From Anaerotignum sp. MB30-C6 (GTDB taxonomy: Bacteria; Bacillota; Clostridia; Lachnospirales; Anaerotignaceae): a stretch of DNA of 64,000 nt. The stretch covers positions 682,001 through 746,000 of the forward strand of contig NZ_CP133078.1 in NCBI RefSeq assembly GCF_030908465.1, written 5' to 3'. The notes beneath the pieces were generated by a model that did not search any database, was not told the DNA's origin, and was given only the letters and a program-made list of their open reading frames with translations. Below, piece after piece: positions 31,808 to 40,654 of the stretch. How positions within the stretch are numbered: position 1 is the stretch's first letter; each line of letters begins with the position of its first letter. The translations under genes were made by a program, and so were the position numbers.

Positions 31808-33005
31808 CAAACAAAAGGAATTCTGGAACAATGCAAATAGCCGTTGGAACATCAAGTCAGGGGCTACACGTTCGGGAAAGACTTACCTTGACTATTATGT
31901 TATCCCTAGAAGAATACGGGCTGTAGCAGGTAAGGAGGGGCTTGTAGTTATACTCGGGAATACGAAAGGGACGTTACAGCGAAATATCATTGAGCCTTTG
32001 CAAAAGATATTTACGCCTGCCTTGGTATCGGATATTCGTTCCGACAATACGGCGATGTTGTTCGGGGAGAAATGCTACTGTCTGGGTGCTGACAAAGTGA
32101 ACCAAGTAGATCGTATTCGTGGTACCAGTATTAAGTATTGTTATGGTGACGAGGTTGTAACGTGGCATGAGGAAGTCTTTAATATGCTAAAGTCTCGTTT
32201 AGATAAGTCTTATAGTTGCTTTGACGGCACTTGCAACCCTGATAATCCAAATCACTGGTTTTATAAGTTCCTACAAAGTGATGCAGATATTTTCCTGCAA
32301 AACTATACGCTTGATGAAAACCCTTTTTTGGATAAGGACTTTGTTGCTAACTTGAAAAAGGAGTATTTCGGCACCGTTCTTTATGAACGATACATATTAG
32401 GCAAGTGGGCATTAGCCGAGGGATTGATTTACAAAGTGTTTGCGGATAGTCCTGAGAAGTTCATGATTTCAAAAGATAAACTTCCGAAACGATTTGATAG
32501 TATCAACATTGGCCACGACTTCGGCGGCAACAAATCAAACCATGCTTTTGTGGCCACTGGGATAGGCTTTGACAACCATATGTATAAACTTAGGGCAAAG
32601 AGCATCAAGGCTACAGGAATGAGTTTTAATCAACTAGAGAAAGAATTTACTTCCTTTGTGGATGGAATTATTCGTGACTACGGCTATCCTGACGGGGTGT
32701 ATTGCGATAGTGCGGAACAAACCATGATTAACAGCTACCGACAGCGTACGACTTATCCAATTTACAACAGTTTGAAAAGGCCCATCAATGATCGCATCAG
32801 ATGTTCTCTCTTGCTTATGGGTGGCGGTCGGTATCATATTGTTGAAGGTGAGTGCGATGACCTTGTGAGTGGCTTAAAAACGGCGGTATGGGATGATAAA
32901 AGCCTAGAGGATAAACGTCTGGACGATGGCACCAGCGACATTGATATACTGGATGCCGATGAGTACAGCTTCGAATATAATATTTACAGATTGGTAGGTG
33001 ATTAA
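31794..33005 (+). CDS. terL: terminase large subunit, PBSX type
   Basis: 403-residue packaging motor. The N-terminal ATPase has Walker A 'SGATRSGKT' and a Walker B-like 'YCYGDEV'; the C-terminal RNase H-like nuclease has 'INIGHDFGG' and 'GVYCDSAEQ', which hold the metal-binding acids. It docks at the portal encoded next. Complete, with no sign of damage. Confidence 0.95.
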   Translation: MRLSSKQKEFWNNANSRWNIKSGATRSGKTYLDYYVIPRRIRAVAGKEGLVVILGNTKGTLQRNIIEPLQKIFTPALVSDIRSDNTAMLFGEKCYCLGADKVNQVDRIRGTSIKYCYGDEVVTWHEEVFNMLKSRLDKSYSCFDGTCNPDNPNHWFYKFLQSDADIFLQNYTLDENPFLDKDFVANLKKEYFGTVLYERYILGKWALAEGLIYKVFADSPEKFMISKDKLPKRFDSINIGHDFGGNKSNHAFVATGIGFDNHMYKLRAKSIKATGMSFNQLEKEFTSFVDGIIRDYGYPDGVYCDSAEQTMINSYRQRTTYPIYNSLKRPINDRIRCSLLLMGGGRYHIVEGECDDLVSGLKTAVWDDKSLEDKRLDDGTSDIDILDADEYSFEYNIYRLVGD

Positions 33006-34316
33006 ATGCTGAAAACCTTATGGGAATATATATTGCGGTTATTTGGAATAGAAAAATCCAATACTTCCGATGAGCAATTAAAAGAGAACAAGAAATTTAC
33101 TGATAATTTCGAATCCACAAAAGAGATTAACTTTACGGCCATCTTTGCAAATAAGCTTACAACATTAGCCATCAGCGAAAGCACAGCGGATATTGTAGGT
33201 GAAAATAGCAGGGTGGCTTTTTTAGATGATTGCATGAGTGATGTATGGCGGCGGATGAAGCGAATCACTTCCCGTATGCTGGGTACTGGTGGTTGTGTTG
33301 TGGTTCCTTATGTACAAGAGGGAGAGATCCATTTCGATATTCTCTCTCAGGAACGTATCATGATTCATAAAAAGAAAGGCGACCGTATCACAGCGGCTAC
33401 GGTTTTGGCTGACAGTATCAAGCAGGGCACAAGAAGGTATTTCCGTTGGGCGGATTACCGAGTGGAGAATGATACAATTTACATTACCAATAAGGTTACG
33501 GATGAAAGTGGCAAGGATGCTTTTATAGAGCAATGGGCAGATATTGAAGATAGAGCCATAAGTGGAGTGGATCGTGTACTATTTGCTTACTTTAAGTCTC
33601 CTGTAGATAATCGGAAATTCAGTGACTTCTATGGGGTACCCATTACATATGGCTGTGACAGTATTATCGCTGAGATAATGGAATGCTTCGAGCAAATTCA
33701 GGATGAATTTAAGTTGAAAGAGGTCAAGGTGTTTGCCGATGAGCGTATGTTTCAAAAAGACCCTAAAACAGGGAAATATAAAACGCCCAGCAAAATGTTC
33801 TTTGCATCCCATGGTAATGATACAGGGCCTATGATAGAAATATTTAGCCCTGATATACGAAATAGCAGCTACTTTGAAAGATTAATGAACCTTTTTGACC
33901 TCCTTGAAAAATCGGTAGGTACAAGCAAAGGGGTTTTGACAGCCCCTGAAACCAGAGGGGCAACGGCTACGGAAATCAAGGCAGGGCTTTATGATACTTA
34001 TGCCATGGTTGCGGATATTCGAGCCGTAGTTGAGCGGGGAACGGCTGACTATATATATGCCTGCAATGTCCTTGCCAATTATTACAGTCTAACCCCCATG
34101 GGAGATTACGAGACAGCTTTCGACTGGTCTTATTCCTTGATTGAAAGCAGTACGGAAACATGGGGACAGCTTAAGGATGCTCAGTCCATGGGTATTAAAA
34201 GCAAAGCCGAACTTAGACAATGGTTGAATCCTAATGAGACAGCAGATGAAGCACAGGCGATGATTGATGAAATTAAGAAGAATGAGCCCACAGTAAACGA
34301 CCTGTTAGGCGGGTGA
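33006..34316 (+). CDS. phage portal protein
   Basis: 436 residues; a portal forms the dodecameric DNA gate at one head vertex. It begins right after the terminase stop. Characteristic parts are the N-terminal 'NFTAIFANKLTTLAISES', the beta core around 'RMLGTGGCVVVPYVQEGEIH' and the C-terminal 'ETRGATATEIKAGLYDTYAM'. It belongs with the SPP1-like portals by size and context. Confidence 0.92.
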   Translation: MLKTLWEYILRLFGIEKSNTSDEQLKENKKFTDNFESTKEINFTAIFANKLTTLAISESTADIVGENSRVAFLDDCMSDVWRRMKRITSRMLGTGGCVVVPYVQEGEIHFDILSQERIMIHKKKGDRITAATVLADSIKQGTRRYFRWADYRVENDTIYITNKVTDESGKDAFIEQWADIEDRAISGVDRVLFAYFKSPVDNRKFSDFYGVPITYGCDSIIAEIMECFEQIQDEFKLKEVKVFADERMFQKDPKTGKYKTPSKMFFASHGNDTGPMIEIFSPDIRNSSYFERLMNLFDLLEKSVGTSKGVLTAPETRGATATEIKAGLYDTYAMVADIRAVVERGTADYIYACNVLANYYSLTPMGDYETAFDWSYSLIESSTETWGQLKDAQSMGIKSKAELRQWLNPNETADEAQAMIDEIKKNEPTVNDLLGG

Positions 34317-34320
34317 TTGA

Positions 34321-35898
34321 ATGCTGACGGAGGAAGAATTAAACCTCTTGGCTGATATTTTTGCTGACAGGTTTGGGAACGTAAACGCCCGTATTCTTTT
34401 GGATATGGCCGAAACATTGAAAGATACCGAGGATTTAATCCCTGCTTACTCTAAGAAATTGCAACAGATGTATACCTTTGGTTATGATGTGGATTTGATT
34501 ACACAGCAGTTAGCAAGGGAATCAGGCAAAAGCATTGAGGAGATAGAAAAGCTGTATGAAGCAGTGGCACAGGAAGGCTATGATTGGGCGAAACCATTCT
34601 ATGAAGCCAAGGAGATAAAACAAATTCCTCTGGCGGAGAATAAAGTGTTGCAGAATATCATCCAGTCAGCGGCGGCAGTAACAAAAGAGAGCCTACGCAA
34701 TATCAGTAATACAACGACTGTTGGTATCAGAACAGAAAAAGGATTTGAGCCGTTGGGTTCCTTTTACAAAAAGACCGTTGACCAAGCTATTGCTTCCGTA
34801 GCAACAGGAACAGAGGATTATAAGAAAGTAATCCGACAGGCTGTTAAGGATATGGGTAGCAGTGGTTTGAGGGTAAGGTATGAAAGCGGCTATACCAGAC
34901 GGCTTGACAGTGCCATACGGCAGAATATTCTTGATGGGGTAAGTTACATCGCCCAAGAGACAGCAAAGGCCACAGGCAAGGAGTTTGGCGCAGATGGTAT
35001 GGAAATATCCGCTCACAGTCCCTGTGCCCCTGACCATATCCCCTACCAAGGTAATCAGTATAGCAATAAAGAGTTTCAGGAGTTGCAGCAACGTCTTGCA
35101 AGGCCTATTGGCGAATGGAACTGTCGGCATATTGCCTACCCTATTTTGTTAGGTATCAGTAGTCCAGCCAACAGTAAGTCAGAACTGAAAGAAATGAAGC
35201 GATACTCCAATGAGAAAATCACGATTGATGGGAATGAGTACACGAGGTATGAATGTACCCAGTTGCAACGGAAAATGGAAACTTCTTTACGATATGCGAG
35301 AGAGGAAAAACAATTATATCGGGCTATTGATGATAAGGATTTAGTAAGGAGTGCTACAGAAAAGATTAGGTTGCTGTCCAATAAGTATGTGGAGGTCAGC
35401 GAAAAGGCGGGATTGCCGACAAGGGCAGAAAGAACAAGGATTGTTTCTTCAAAATTGAAGGGCAAAGGTGTTGTAAGTCGTGGGAAAAATGATATAATAA
35501 AATTGAGTATAGAAGATGAAAATAGGATTATGAAATACGATTTTTCCGAGGTTGAAAAATACAAAGGAAAAATGAACGATAGGGCTGTTAGAAAATGGTA
35601 TAAATACCATGATGAGCAGATACCCAATATGATAGATAGGTCAAAAAGTATTGAGGAACAGGCAAGGCAGGCGTGTGAGCTTAGGAATAAGCATAGAACA
35701 CAAGCTAGAGATTTAATGAGAAATCAGGAGGCTAGAAAAGCTCTGGATATTTCAGACCCTAATAAATCATTTGAAGAGTTGCTTAAATACAAAATGAAGG
35801 AAAAGAAGCTAACTCGAGAGGATGCAACTAAGGACATTTTGTTAACAGCAACTAAGACAAGAAAATCTGTAAATAAGAAATTGGGATTGGAGGATTAG
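34321..35898 (+). CDS. minor capsid protein 2 with C-terminal polymorphic-toxin-like domain
   Basis: Residues 1 to about 375 match Phage_min_cap2: 'YTRRLDSAIRQNILDGVSYI', the Cys/His segment 'SAHSPCAPDHIPYQG' and 'NEYTRYECTQLQRKMETSLR'. Residues about 385-525 are an unrelated lysine-rich helical domain: 'MNDRAVRKWYKYHDEQIPNM', 'RNKHRTQARDLM' and the end 'ATKTRKSVNKKLGLED'. I recall this pattern from C-termini of polymorphic toxins in Firmicutes. DNA composition turns clearly AT-rich at about 35480, where the added domain starts. The next gene begins three bases after the stop and is immunity-like. The capsid call is firm; the toxin call is inference. Confidence 0.85.
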   Translation: MLTEEELNLLADIFADRFGNVNARILLDMAETLKDTEDLIPAYSKKLQQMYTFGYDVDLITQQLARESGKSIEEIEKLYEAVAQEGYDWAKPFYEAKEIKQIPLAENKVLQNIIQSAAAVTKESLRNISNTTTVGIRTEKGFEPLGSFYKKTVDQAIASVATGTEDYKKVIRQAVKDMGSSGLRVRYESGYTRRLDSAIRQNILDGVSYIAQETAKATGKEFGADGMEISAHSPCAPDHIPYQGNQYSNKEFQELQQRLARPIGEWNCRHIAYPILLGISSPANSKSELKEMKRYSNEKITIDGNEYTRYECTQLQRKMETSLRYAREEKQLYRAIDDKDLVRSATEKIRLLSNKYVEVSEKAGLPTRAERTRIVSSKLKGKGVVSRGKNDIIKLSIEDENRIMKYDFSEVEKYKGKMNDRAVRKWYKYHDEQIPNMIDRSKSIEEQARQACELRNKHRTQARDLMRNQEARKALDISDPNKSFEELLKYKMKEKKLTREDATKDILLTATKTRKSVNKKLGLED

Positions 35899-35900
35899 GT

Positions 35901-36131
35901 ATGTATCATTATACAATATGTAATATGCCTGATGAAGAGATATTTTTTAAGCAGTGTTCGGCATTGGAGAAAAATGTTCCAAACCTTGTTAAGAAAGATT
36001 TGCTTGAAGACGTGGATGGATCGTTGACCCAGATTTACGAAAAGGACGGTAGTAAAATCACTGTTCATAATAGCGAATACATTGGGGCGCTGTATGTAGA
36101 ATCAGAAATTGAATTAGAACAGTTTTTTTAG
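35901..36131 (+). CDS. candidate immunity protein for the capsid-borne toxin domain
   Basis: 76 residues, acidic, soluble ('KDLLEDVDGSLTQIYEKDGS'), with no recognised domain. It sits three bases after the toxin-like C-terminus, shares its AT-rich composition and is followed at once by a terminator. Small acidic protein, strict adjacency and a basic partner domain fit an immunity gene. A structural or regulatory role for the capsid operon is the alternative. Confidence 0.5.
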   Translation: MYHYTICNMPDEEIFFKQCSALEKNVPNLVKKDLLEDVDGSLTQIYEKDGSKITVHNSEYIGALYVESEIELEQFF

Positions 36132-36165
36132 AAACCACTTAGACAAACGTTTAGGTGGTTTTTTC
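36132..36165 (+). terminator. terminator after the immunity-like gene
   Basis: AAACCACT pairs with AGGTGGTTT, followed by T6. Unusual inside a head operon; it closes the toxin/immunity-like unit. Confidence 0.8.
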
Positions 36166-36191
36166 ATACAATGAATTAGGGGGTGATACCA

Positions 36192-36375
36192 AAATGAAAA
36201 AGTTACTCGATGGCTTCTAACGTGGAGGTGATCCCTTTTATCTCGTCTTTGGACAATAGACGTTAAACAAGTCCTTTTTTAGTGCAAAAAACTACCCGAG
36301 CCTAGGGACTAAATAGGCGGCTCAATGCTAGGACTGGCTAGACAAAAAGGACAGAGTGACGAAAGGAGAAAATAT
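36192..36375 (+). promoter_or_regulatory. structured leader of the scaffold/capsid transcript
   Basis: About 180 bases without a normal gene. It contains an eight-codon ORF with a GGGGTGAT site (MKKLLDGF, ATG at 36194) and an outer helix GTCCTTTTT (36271-36279) with AAAAAGGAC (36344-36352). This encloses GAGCC/GGCTC and CTAG/CTAG hairpins. Compensated helices suggest a folded mRNA leader; its role is unknown. Confidence 0.4.
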
Positions 36376-36969
36376 ATGGAATGGTTAAAGGAAATCTTGA
36401 AAGGTTTGGAAAACAGCGAGGATTTGGAAAAGAAGATTACGGGTGGTATCGGCAAAAACTTTGTTGCAAGAGAGGATTTTAATACCCTCAATACCACCAA
36501 AAAGAAGCTAGAGGGGGATATTGTTTCTCTGAAAGCTGATTTGGAAAATGGCAATGATTTCAAGAAAAAGTTCGAGGACTTGGAAAAGAAGATAGCTGAC
36601 GAGAAAGCCGAGGCAGACCGTAAAGCCAAAGAGGATGCGGAAGAAGCAGACTTCCAGAACCGATTTAACGGTGTTGTTGGTGAAAATAAATGGCGAGATG
36701 AGCTTACAGGAAAAGCAGTCTACGGCGAATTTAAGGCGGCGCTCAAGGATGAAGGAAACAAAGGCAAGGGTGACAGTGAGATTTTGGAAGCCTTGACCAA
36801 GGACAAGGACTACTACGTCAACCCCAATAAGCCCAAGGACATGACTCCTATGGGGAGAACAGATTTCTCCAAGGTGACTAGAGAGCAGTTCGGTAGAATG
36901 AGTTACAAAGAAAGAGTTAGTTTATTCAACGAGAATAAGGAGCTGTATGAATCCTTATCAACAGAATAA
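36376..36969 (+). CDS. phage scaffolding protein (GP20-like)
   Basis: 197 residues: a long charged coiled coil ('KKKLEGDIVSLKADLENGND') in the first half and a compact C-terminal part ('DMTPMGRTDFSKVTREQFGR') that would contact the capsid protein. Such proteins template procapsid assembly and then leave. GAAAGGAG ribosome site; directly upstream of the capsid gene. Confidence 0.88.
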   Translation: MEWLKEILKGLENSEDLEKKITGGIGKNFVAREDFNTLNTTKKKLEGDIVSLKADLENGNDFKKKFEDLEKKIADEKAEADRKAKEDAEEADFQNRFNGVVGENKWRDELTGKAVYGEFKAALKDEGNKGKGDSEILEALTKDKDYYVNPNKPKDMTPMGRTDFSKVTREQFGRMSYKERVSLFNENKELYESLSTE

Positions 36970-36990
36970 GAGAGGAAAAGGTGAAGAAAT

Positions 36991-38007
36991 ATGGGACAGA
37001 CAAAATTAGCGGATTTAATTAATCCTCAAGTAATGGCGGACATGGTCAGTGCAAAGCTGCCAAAGAAAATTAAGTTTTTTCCGATTGCAAAGGTAGATGA
37101 CTCCCTCAGCGGAAGAGCGGGCAACACGATTACCGTTCCTAAGTATGCATACATTGGTGATGCGGAAGATGTTGCAGAAGGTGTAGCAATGGGCACAACT
37201 GTACTTACTGCAAGCACTACACAGGTAACTGTTAAAAAGGCTGGCAAGGCGGTAGAAATTACTGACGAGGCTGTATTGAGCGGTTACGGCGACCCAGTCG
37301 GAGAGGCTACAAACCAGTTGACTATGTCTATTGCTGCAAAAGTGGATGATGATTGTCAGGATGCATTGTTGGGTGCCTCTTTGAAATACGACGGCACATC
37401 TGCAGCAATTGGCTATACTGGCGTGGTGAATGCTGTGGATTTATTTGAGGATGAATCCGATACCCCAACAAGTAAAATTGTTTTTGTGCATCCAAAACAG
37501 GTAACCCAGCTTAGAAACGATTCTGATTTCAAAGACCTCAATAAGTACCCCATGCCTGTAATTATGACGGGTACCATTGGTGAAATTGCAGGTTGCCAGA
37601 TTGTTACTTCTAAGAAAGTAAAGTCTTTTGCGTATGCCAAGGACAATGCCAGTGGGACAATTACAATCGTGGCGGATTCTACTCCTGAGGATTCTACAAA
37701 CAAACACCTGAGCACAATTCAGCCTGAGTGCTATGAGGCCTTGGCAGTTGGCGACAAAGTAAAATTTGTTGAATACTACATCAATCCCATTGTGGTAACG
37801 GCTGCGGCTGACCCTAACGAGGCGCCCAACGCAGATGGCACATCCGAAGAATCCCCTGCTTTAACAATCTACATGAAACGCAATGTGGAAATGGAAGATG
37901 ATCGTGATATTCTTGCTAAAACTACAGTAATTTCTGCGGATGAACACTATGCAGCAGTATTGTCCAATGATTCCAAAGTTGTTTTGGCCAAGTTCAAAAA
38001 GGCGTAA
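36991..38007 (+). CDS. major capsid protein, N4gp56 type
   Basis: 338-residue HK97-fold capsid subunit of the N4gp56 family: 'KLADLINPQVMADMVSAKLP', 'GNTITVPKYAYIGDAEDVAE', 'VTVKKAGKAVEITDEAVLSG' and a C-terminal 'NVEMEDDRDILAKTTVISAD'. An acidic Ser/Glu loop ('APNADGTSEES') near residue 285 is probably surface-exposed. Confidence 0.95.
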   Translation: MGQTKLADLINPQVMADMVSAKLPKKIKFFPIAKVDDSLSGRAGNTITVPKYAYIGDAEDVAEGVAMGTTVLTASTTQVTVKKAGKAVEITDEAVLSGYGDPVGEATNQLTMSIAAKVDDDCQDALLGASLKYDGTSAAIGYTGVVNAVDLFEDESDTPTSKIVFVHPKQVTQLRNDSDFKDLNKYPMPVIMTGTIGEIAGCQIVTSKKVKSFAYAKDNASGTITIVADSTPEDSTNKHLSTIQPECYEALAVGDKVKFVEYYINPIVVTAAADPNEAPNADGTSEESPALTIYMKRNVEMEDDRDILAKTTVISADEHYAAVLSNDSKVVLAKFKKA

Positions 38008-38018
38008 GGAGTGAAGGT

Positions 38019-38159
38019 ATGTTATTGAGACGGCACAGAGAAAAGGAGCAGGCAGCTTCTGAAAAACAGGAACAAAAAGCAATTGAGGAAAAGTCTGAAA
38101 AGCCCAAAAAGTCTAAGGGTAAAAAGAAGCAAGAAGAAGATTCTGAAAAACAGGAGTAA
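38019..38159 (+). CDS. 46-residue charged protein after the capsid gene
   Basis: ATG preceded by AAGGAGTGAAGGT; the product is almost entirely Lys, Glu, Gln and Ser ('EKEQAASEKQEQKAIEEKSE'). It is probably disordered. A small charged ORF at this place is common between capsid and connector genes. Function unknown. Confidence 0.65.
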   Translation: MLLRRHREKEQAASEKQEQKAIEEKSEKPKKSKGKKKQEEDSEKQE

Positions 38160-38177
38160 GAAAGGTGGGCGGTCACA

Positions 38178-38534
38178 ATGGCTTACGCAACCTATGAATT
38201 TTACAGAGACAGCTACAGGGGGAACACTATCCCCCAAGCTGACTTTGCAAGGCTGTCGGAACGTGCCTCGGAATACATAGACATGGTCACTTTTGGCAAG
38301 GCAGAGGGATATACGGATACAAAAGACCTCCTAAAAAAGGCTTGCTGTGCTGTTGCCGATGCCTATCAGCTAAATGAACAAGGGGGCGGCGTTGTGGCTG
38401 AAACAGTTGGCAAAATAACCAGAAACTACGCTGCAGGAGTTTCCAATACCCCAACAGAAACCCAAAGGCTATACACTGCCGTTAGTCGCTACCTCTTGCG
38501 AGAGGGGCTTTTATATTTGGGGGTGGATACATGA
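38178..38534 (+). CDS. head-tail connector protein (gp6-like)
   Basis: 118 residues, helical: 'TYEFYRDSYRGNTIPQADFA' and 'LLKKACCAVADAYQLNEQGG' match adaptor proteins that extend the portal. GGTGGGCGG site; overlaps the next gene by four bases. Confidence 0.85.
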   Translation: MAYATYEFYRDSYRGNTIPQADFARLSERASEYIDMVTFGKAEGYTDTKDLLKKACCAVADAYQLNEQGGGVVAETVGKITRNYAAGVSNTPTETQRLYTAVSRYLLREGLLYLGVDT

Positions 38535-38869
38535 AACCAAACGCAGACTGTACCGTGTTTAACCGTATTTATGACCCCGTGAACCGTAAGTACAATTGGC
38601 AAGCAAAAACAATCAACGGTGTATTTTGGCAAGGCGGTACAGGGGCAAAAGTGGGTAAAAGCGGCATGCGAGAGGATAATGAGACAATTATCTTCATTCC
38701 CTTTTCATCCGTTGAGCAGCTTACCCTATTGCCAGAGGATAAAATTATTCGAGGTATTTCAAATGCAACCAGCCCTGATGGCTTAAAAGGCGTCCTGACC
38801 GTTATGGCTGTGGATACCTTTGACTTTGGCAGCCCCGATATGCAGCATTGGGAGGTGGTGGCAAAGTGA
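38531..38869 (+). CDS. head-closure-type protein
   Basis: 112 residues, beta-rich ('NGVFWQGGTGAKVGKSGMRE'), in the position of the stopper/head-closure protein. Identified from order and size. Confidence 0.72.
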   Translation: MKPNADCTVFNRIYDPVNRKYNWQAKTINGVFWQGGTGAKVGKSGMREDNETIIFIPFSSVEQLTLLPEDKIIRGISNATSPDGLKGVLTVMAVDTFDFGSPDMQHWEVVAK

Positions 38870-39273
38870 ATTATAGAGTTGATTTGCTTAGTGCAAGAGA
38901 ACTTTCCCAGCGTAAGGGATTGGGCGAGGGTGGCGTAATTCAGAAATACATCGACAGCGAGGTTATTAAGCATTGTGCCCCCTATGCCCCTTTTGAAACT
39001 GGACAAATGCAGAAAAGTGCAACATTAGGCACGGTGATTGGCAGTGGGGAGATTGTTTATAACTCCCCTTATGCCAAGTTTTTGTATTACGGTAAAGTCA
39101 TGGTTAGTCCTTCTACGGGCAGCCCGTGGGCAAAGAAAGGGGAACGTAAGAATCTCACTCAAAAGCCGTTGCAATACAATGGTGCCCCAAAACGAGGGGC
39201 ATATTGGTTTGAACGAATGAAGGTTGACCATGGTGATGCTATTTTGAAAGAGGTGGAACGGCTTGGAAAGTAA
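38866..39273 (+). CDS. minor capsid / neck protein
   Basis: 135 residues: 'YAPFETGQMQKSATLGTVIG' and 'YNSPYAKFLYYGKVMVSPST' match the minor capsid protein type found between head-closure and tail-terminator genes. GTG start, four-base overlap. Confidence 0.82.
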   Translation: MNYRVDLLSARELSQRKGLGEGGVIQKYIDSEVIKHCAPYAPFETGQMQKSATLGTVIGSGEIVYNSPYAKFLYYGKVMVSPSTGSPWAKKGERKNLTQKPLQYNGAPKRGAYWFERMKVDHGDAILKEVERLGK

Positions 39274-39694
39274 AGGATTAATTGAAAGTATCAGAGAATT
39301 TCTTCTAGGCTGTCCGTTTCTGAAAGATGGTGTTCTGAATGTTGACTATCTTGGGATTGCCCCCACAGAGTATAGTGTGGACAGCATTCCAGCAAAAAGC
39401 ATCCTCAAGGAATACATTAACGGCAGTTCTGTAAGGCAGTTTGTGTTCGCATTTGGCAGTGTGGAGCCATATGGTTCAGACGTGGACGGAAATATCGCAA
39501 ACAGCGGATTTTATGAGGACTTTGCTACATGGATGGAAGAAAGAAACAGAAACAAAGAGTTTCCTATCCTGTATGGCGGCAGAAATGTAATTGAGATAGA
39601 AGCCCAAGGTGCAGGATATGTTATAGAAACCAGTGAGAATGCGGCACGATATCAAATACAGTGTCGCATTATTTATTTTCAGGAAGGGAGATAA
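39263..39694 (+). CDS. tail terminator / minor capsid protein
   Basis: 143 residues; 'QFVFAFGSVEPYGSDVDGNI' and 'ARYQIQCRIIYFQEG' fit the tail-completion protein that caps the tube at the neck. TTG start inside the previous gene. Confidence 0.78.
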   Translation: MESKGLIESIREFLLGCPFLKDGVLNVDYLGIAPTEYSVDSIPAKSILKEYINGSSVRQFVFAFGSVEPYGSDVDGNIANSGFYEDFATWMEERNRNKEFPILYGGRNVIEIEAQGAGYVIETSENAARYQIQCRIIYFQEGR

Positions 39695-39700
39695 ACACAT

Positions 39701-40195
39701 ATGAATAATGAAACAGTAATGAGACATCAAATTGCAGATTATTTAGATGTAGGAACCACAGCAACGCCCAGTTTTGCATTAATGGGGGTAGGCTTTAATA
39801 CTTTGGATGAAAACCCCAATGCGCAGACGGACAGCAAGACCTACATTCATCAGAAAGCACAGACTAGCCAAATCAAAAACTACCAGACCCAGTTCCCTTT
39901 TGATACAGATTTGATTTCTTCGGAAGAGGCGGTTATGGCATTATACGACATTGGTCGAGATCAGAAAACAGGTGCAGATGCAGAAATGGACTATGTGAGA
40001 GTGGAACTTTTCAAGCCCCATGCAACTGAGGCGAATACCTTTGAGGCAAGAAAGTTTAAGGTTGCCGTTGCGGTGTCTGGCATTGCAGGTGCAGGCGGTG
40101 AAGCAGTTAAGGTTACGGGCACTTTACATGGCGTGGGTGACCCTATTGCAGGTACTTTCAGCACGGCTACAAAGACTTTTACCCCGACGGTGTAA
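39701..40195 (+). CDS. major tail (tube) protein
   Basis: 164-residue tube subunit: 'ALMGVGFNTLDENPNAQTDS' and 'SSEEAVMALYDIGRDQKTGA', with a beta-rich C-terminus ending in TAA. The -1 frame stays open from 40141 across the stop to 40321 and reads as a Pro/Thr/Glu-rich extension, so a frameshifted longer form is possible (see separate entry). Confidence 0.9.
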   Translation: MNNETVMRHQIADYLDVGTTATPSFALMGVGFNTLDENPNAQTDSKTYIHQKAQTSQIKNYQTQFPFDTDLISSEEAVMALYDIGRDQKTGADAEMDYVRVELFKPHATEANTFEARKFKVAVAVSGIAGAGGEAVKVTGTLHGVGDPIAGTFSTATKTFTPTV

Positions 40196-40323
40196 TCCCT
40201 GAACAGCCTGTTACGCAAAGTATGGAACAGGTGGTTACTCCGTTAGACGAAACTACAACCGTAAATGAGGAGGCATTTAATAATGAACAGATTTCAGAAA
40301 CGACAGACAGTAAGGGAAGTTGA
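40141..40323 (+). other. possible -1 frameshift extension of the tail tube protein
   Basis: After a slip near TTT-ACC-CCG (about 40178-40186), translation would continue as 'PDGVIPEQPVTQSMEQVV' and 'TPLDETTTVNEEAF', ending at TGA 40321-40323, 41 bases inside the next gene. The 87 bases between the zero-frame stop and the next start are otherwise unused. Tail and capsid proteins with frameshifted extensions are known in Listeria phage PSA. Confidence 0.4.
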
Positions 40324-40654
40324 GATTTTAGGCAATACATATGAGGTTGATTTTGGCAGGGATGAAATTCTTTTGATTCTGCAAAGGCAGCAGGATGCGA
40401 CGATTCAGGCTGACGCAAAGGAGCGGGGAGATTTATCTTCGGAAGATAAGCTTAAGGAGCGAATGAAAGAGCAAAAAGAGATTTACAAAATTGCAATCAA
40501 TGACATTTTGGGCGTCCCAACTGCATCAGGGCAGATTTTCGCAGAGGATAATACATCTATCTTCCATGCAGATGTCTTTGCGTTTTTATCTCGAAAATAC
40601 ACCGAAGTAATGACCGAAGAATCCCCATACTCCCCTAAAAGACTGAATCAATGA
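40283..40654 (+). CDS. tail assembly chaperone
   Basis: 123 residues between tail tube and Gp15, upstream of the tape measure, which is the gpG position. 'LGNTYEVDFGRDEILLILQR' opens the protein and it is helical afterwards. GAGGAGG site. No slippery site was identified between this gene and Gp15, which overlaps it by four bases (ATGA). Confidence 0.75.
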   Translation: MNRFQKRQTVREVEILGNTYEVDFGRDEILLILQRQQDATIQADAKERGDLSSEDKLKERMKEQKEIYKIAINDILGVPTASGQIFAEDNTSIFHADVFAFLSRKYTEVMTEESPYSPKRLNQ

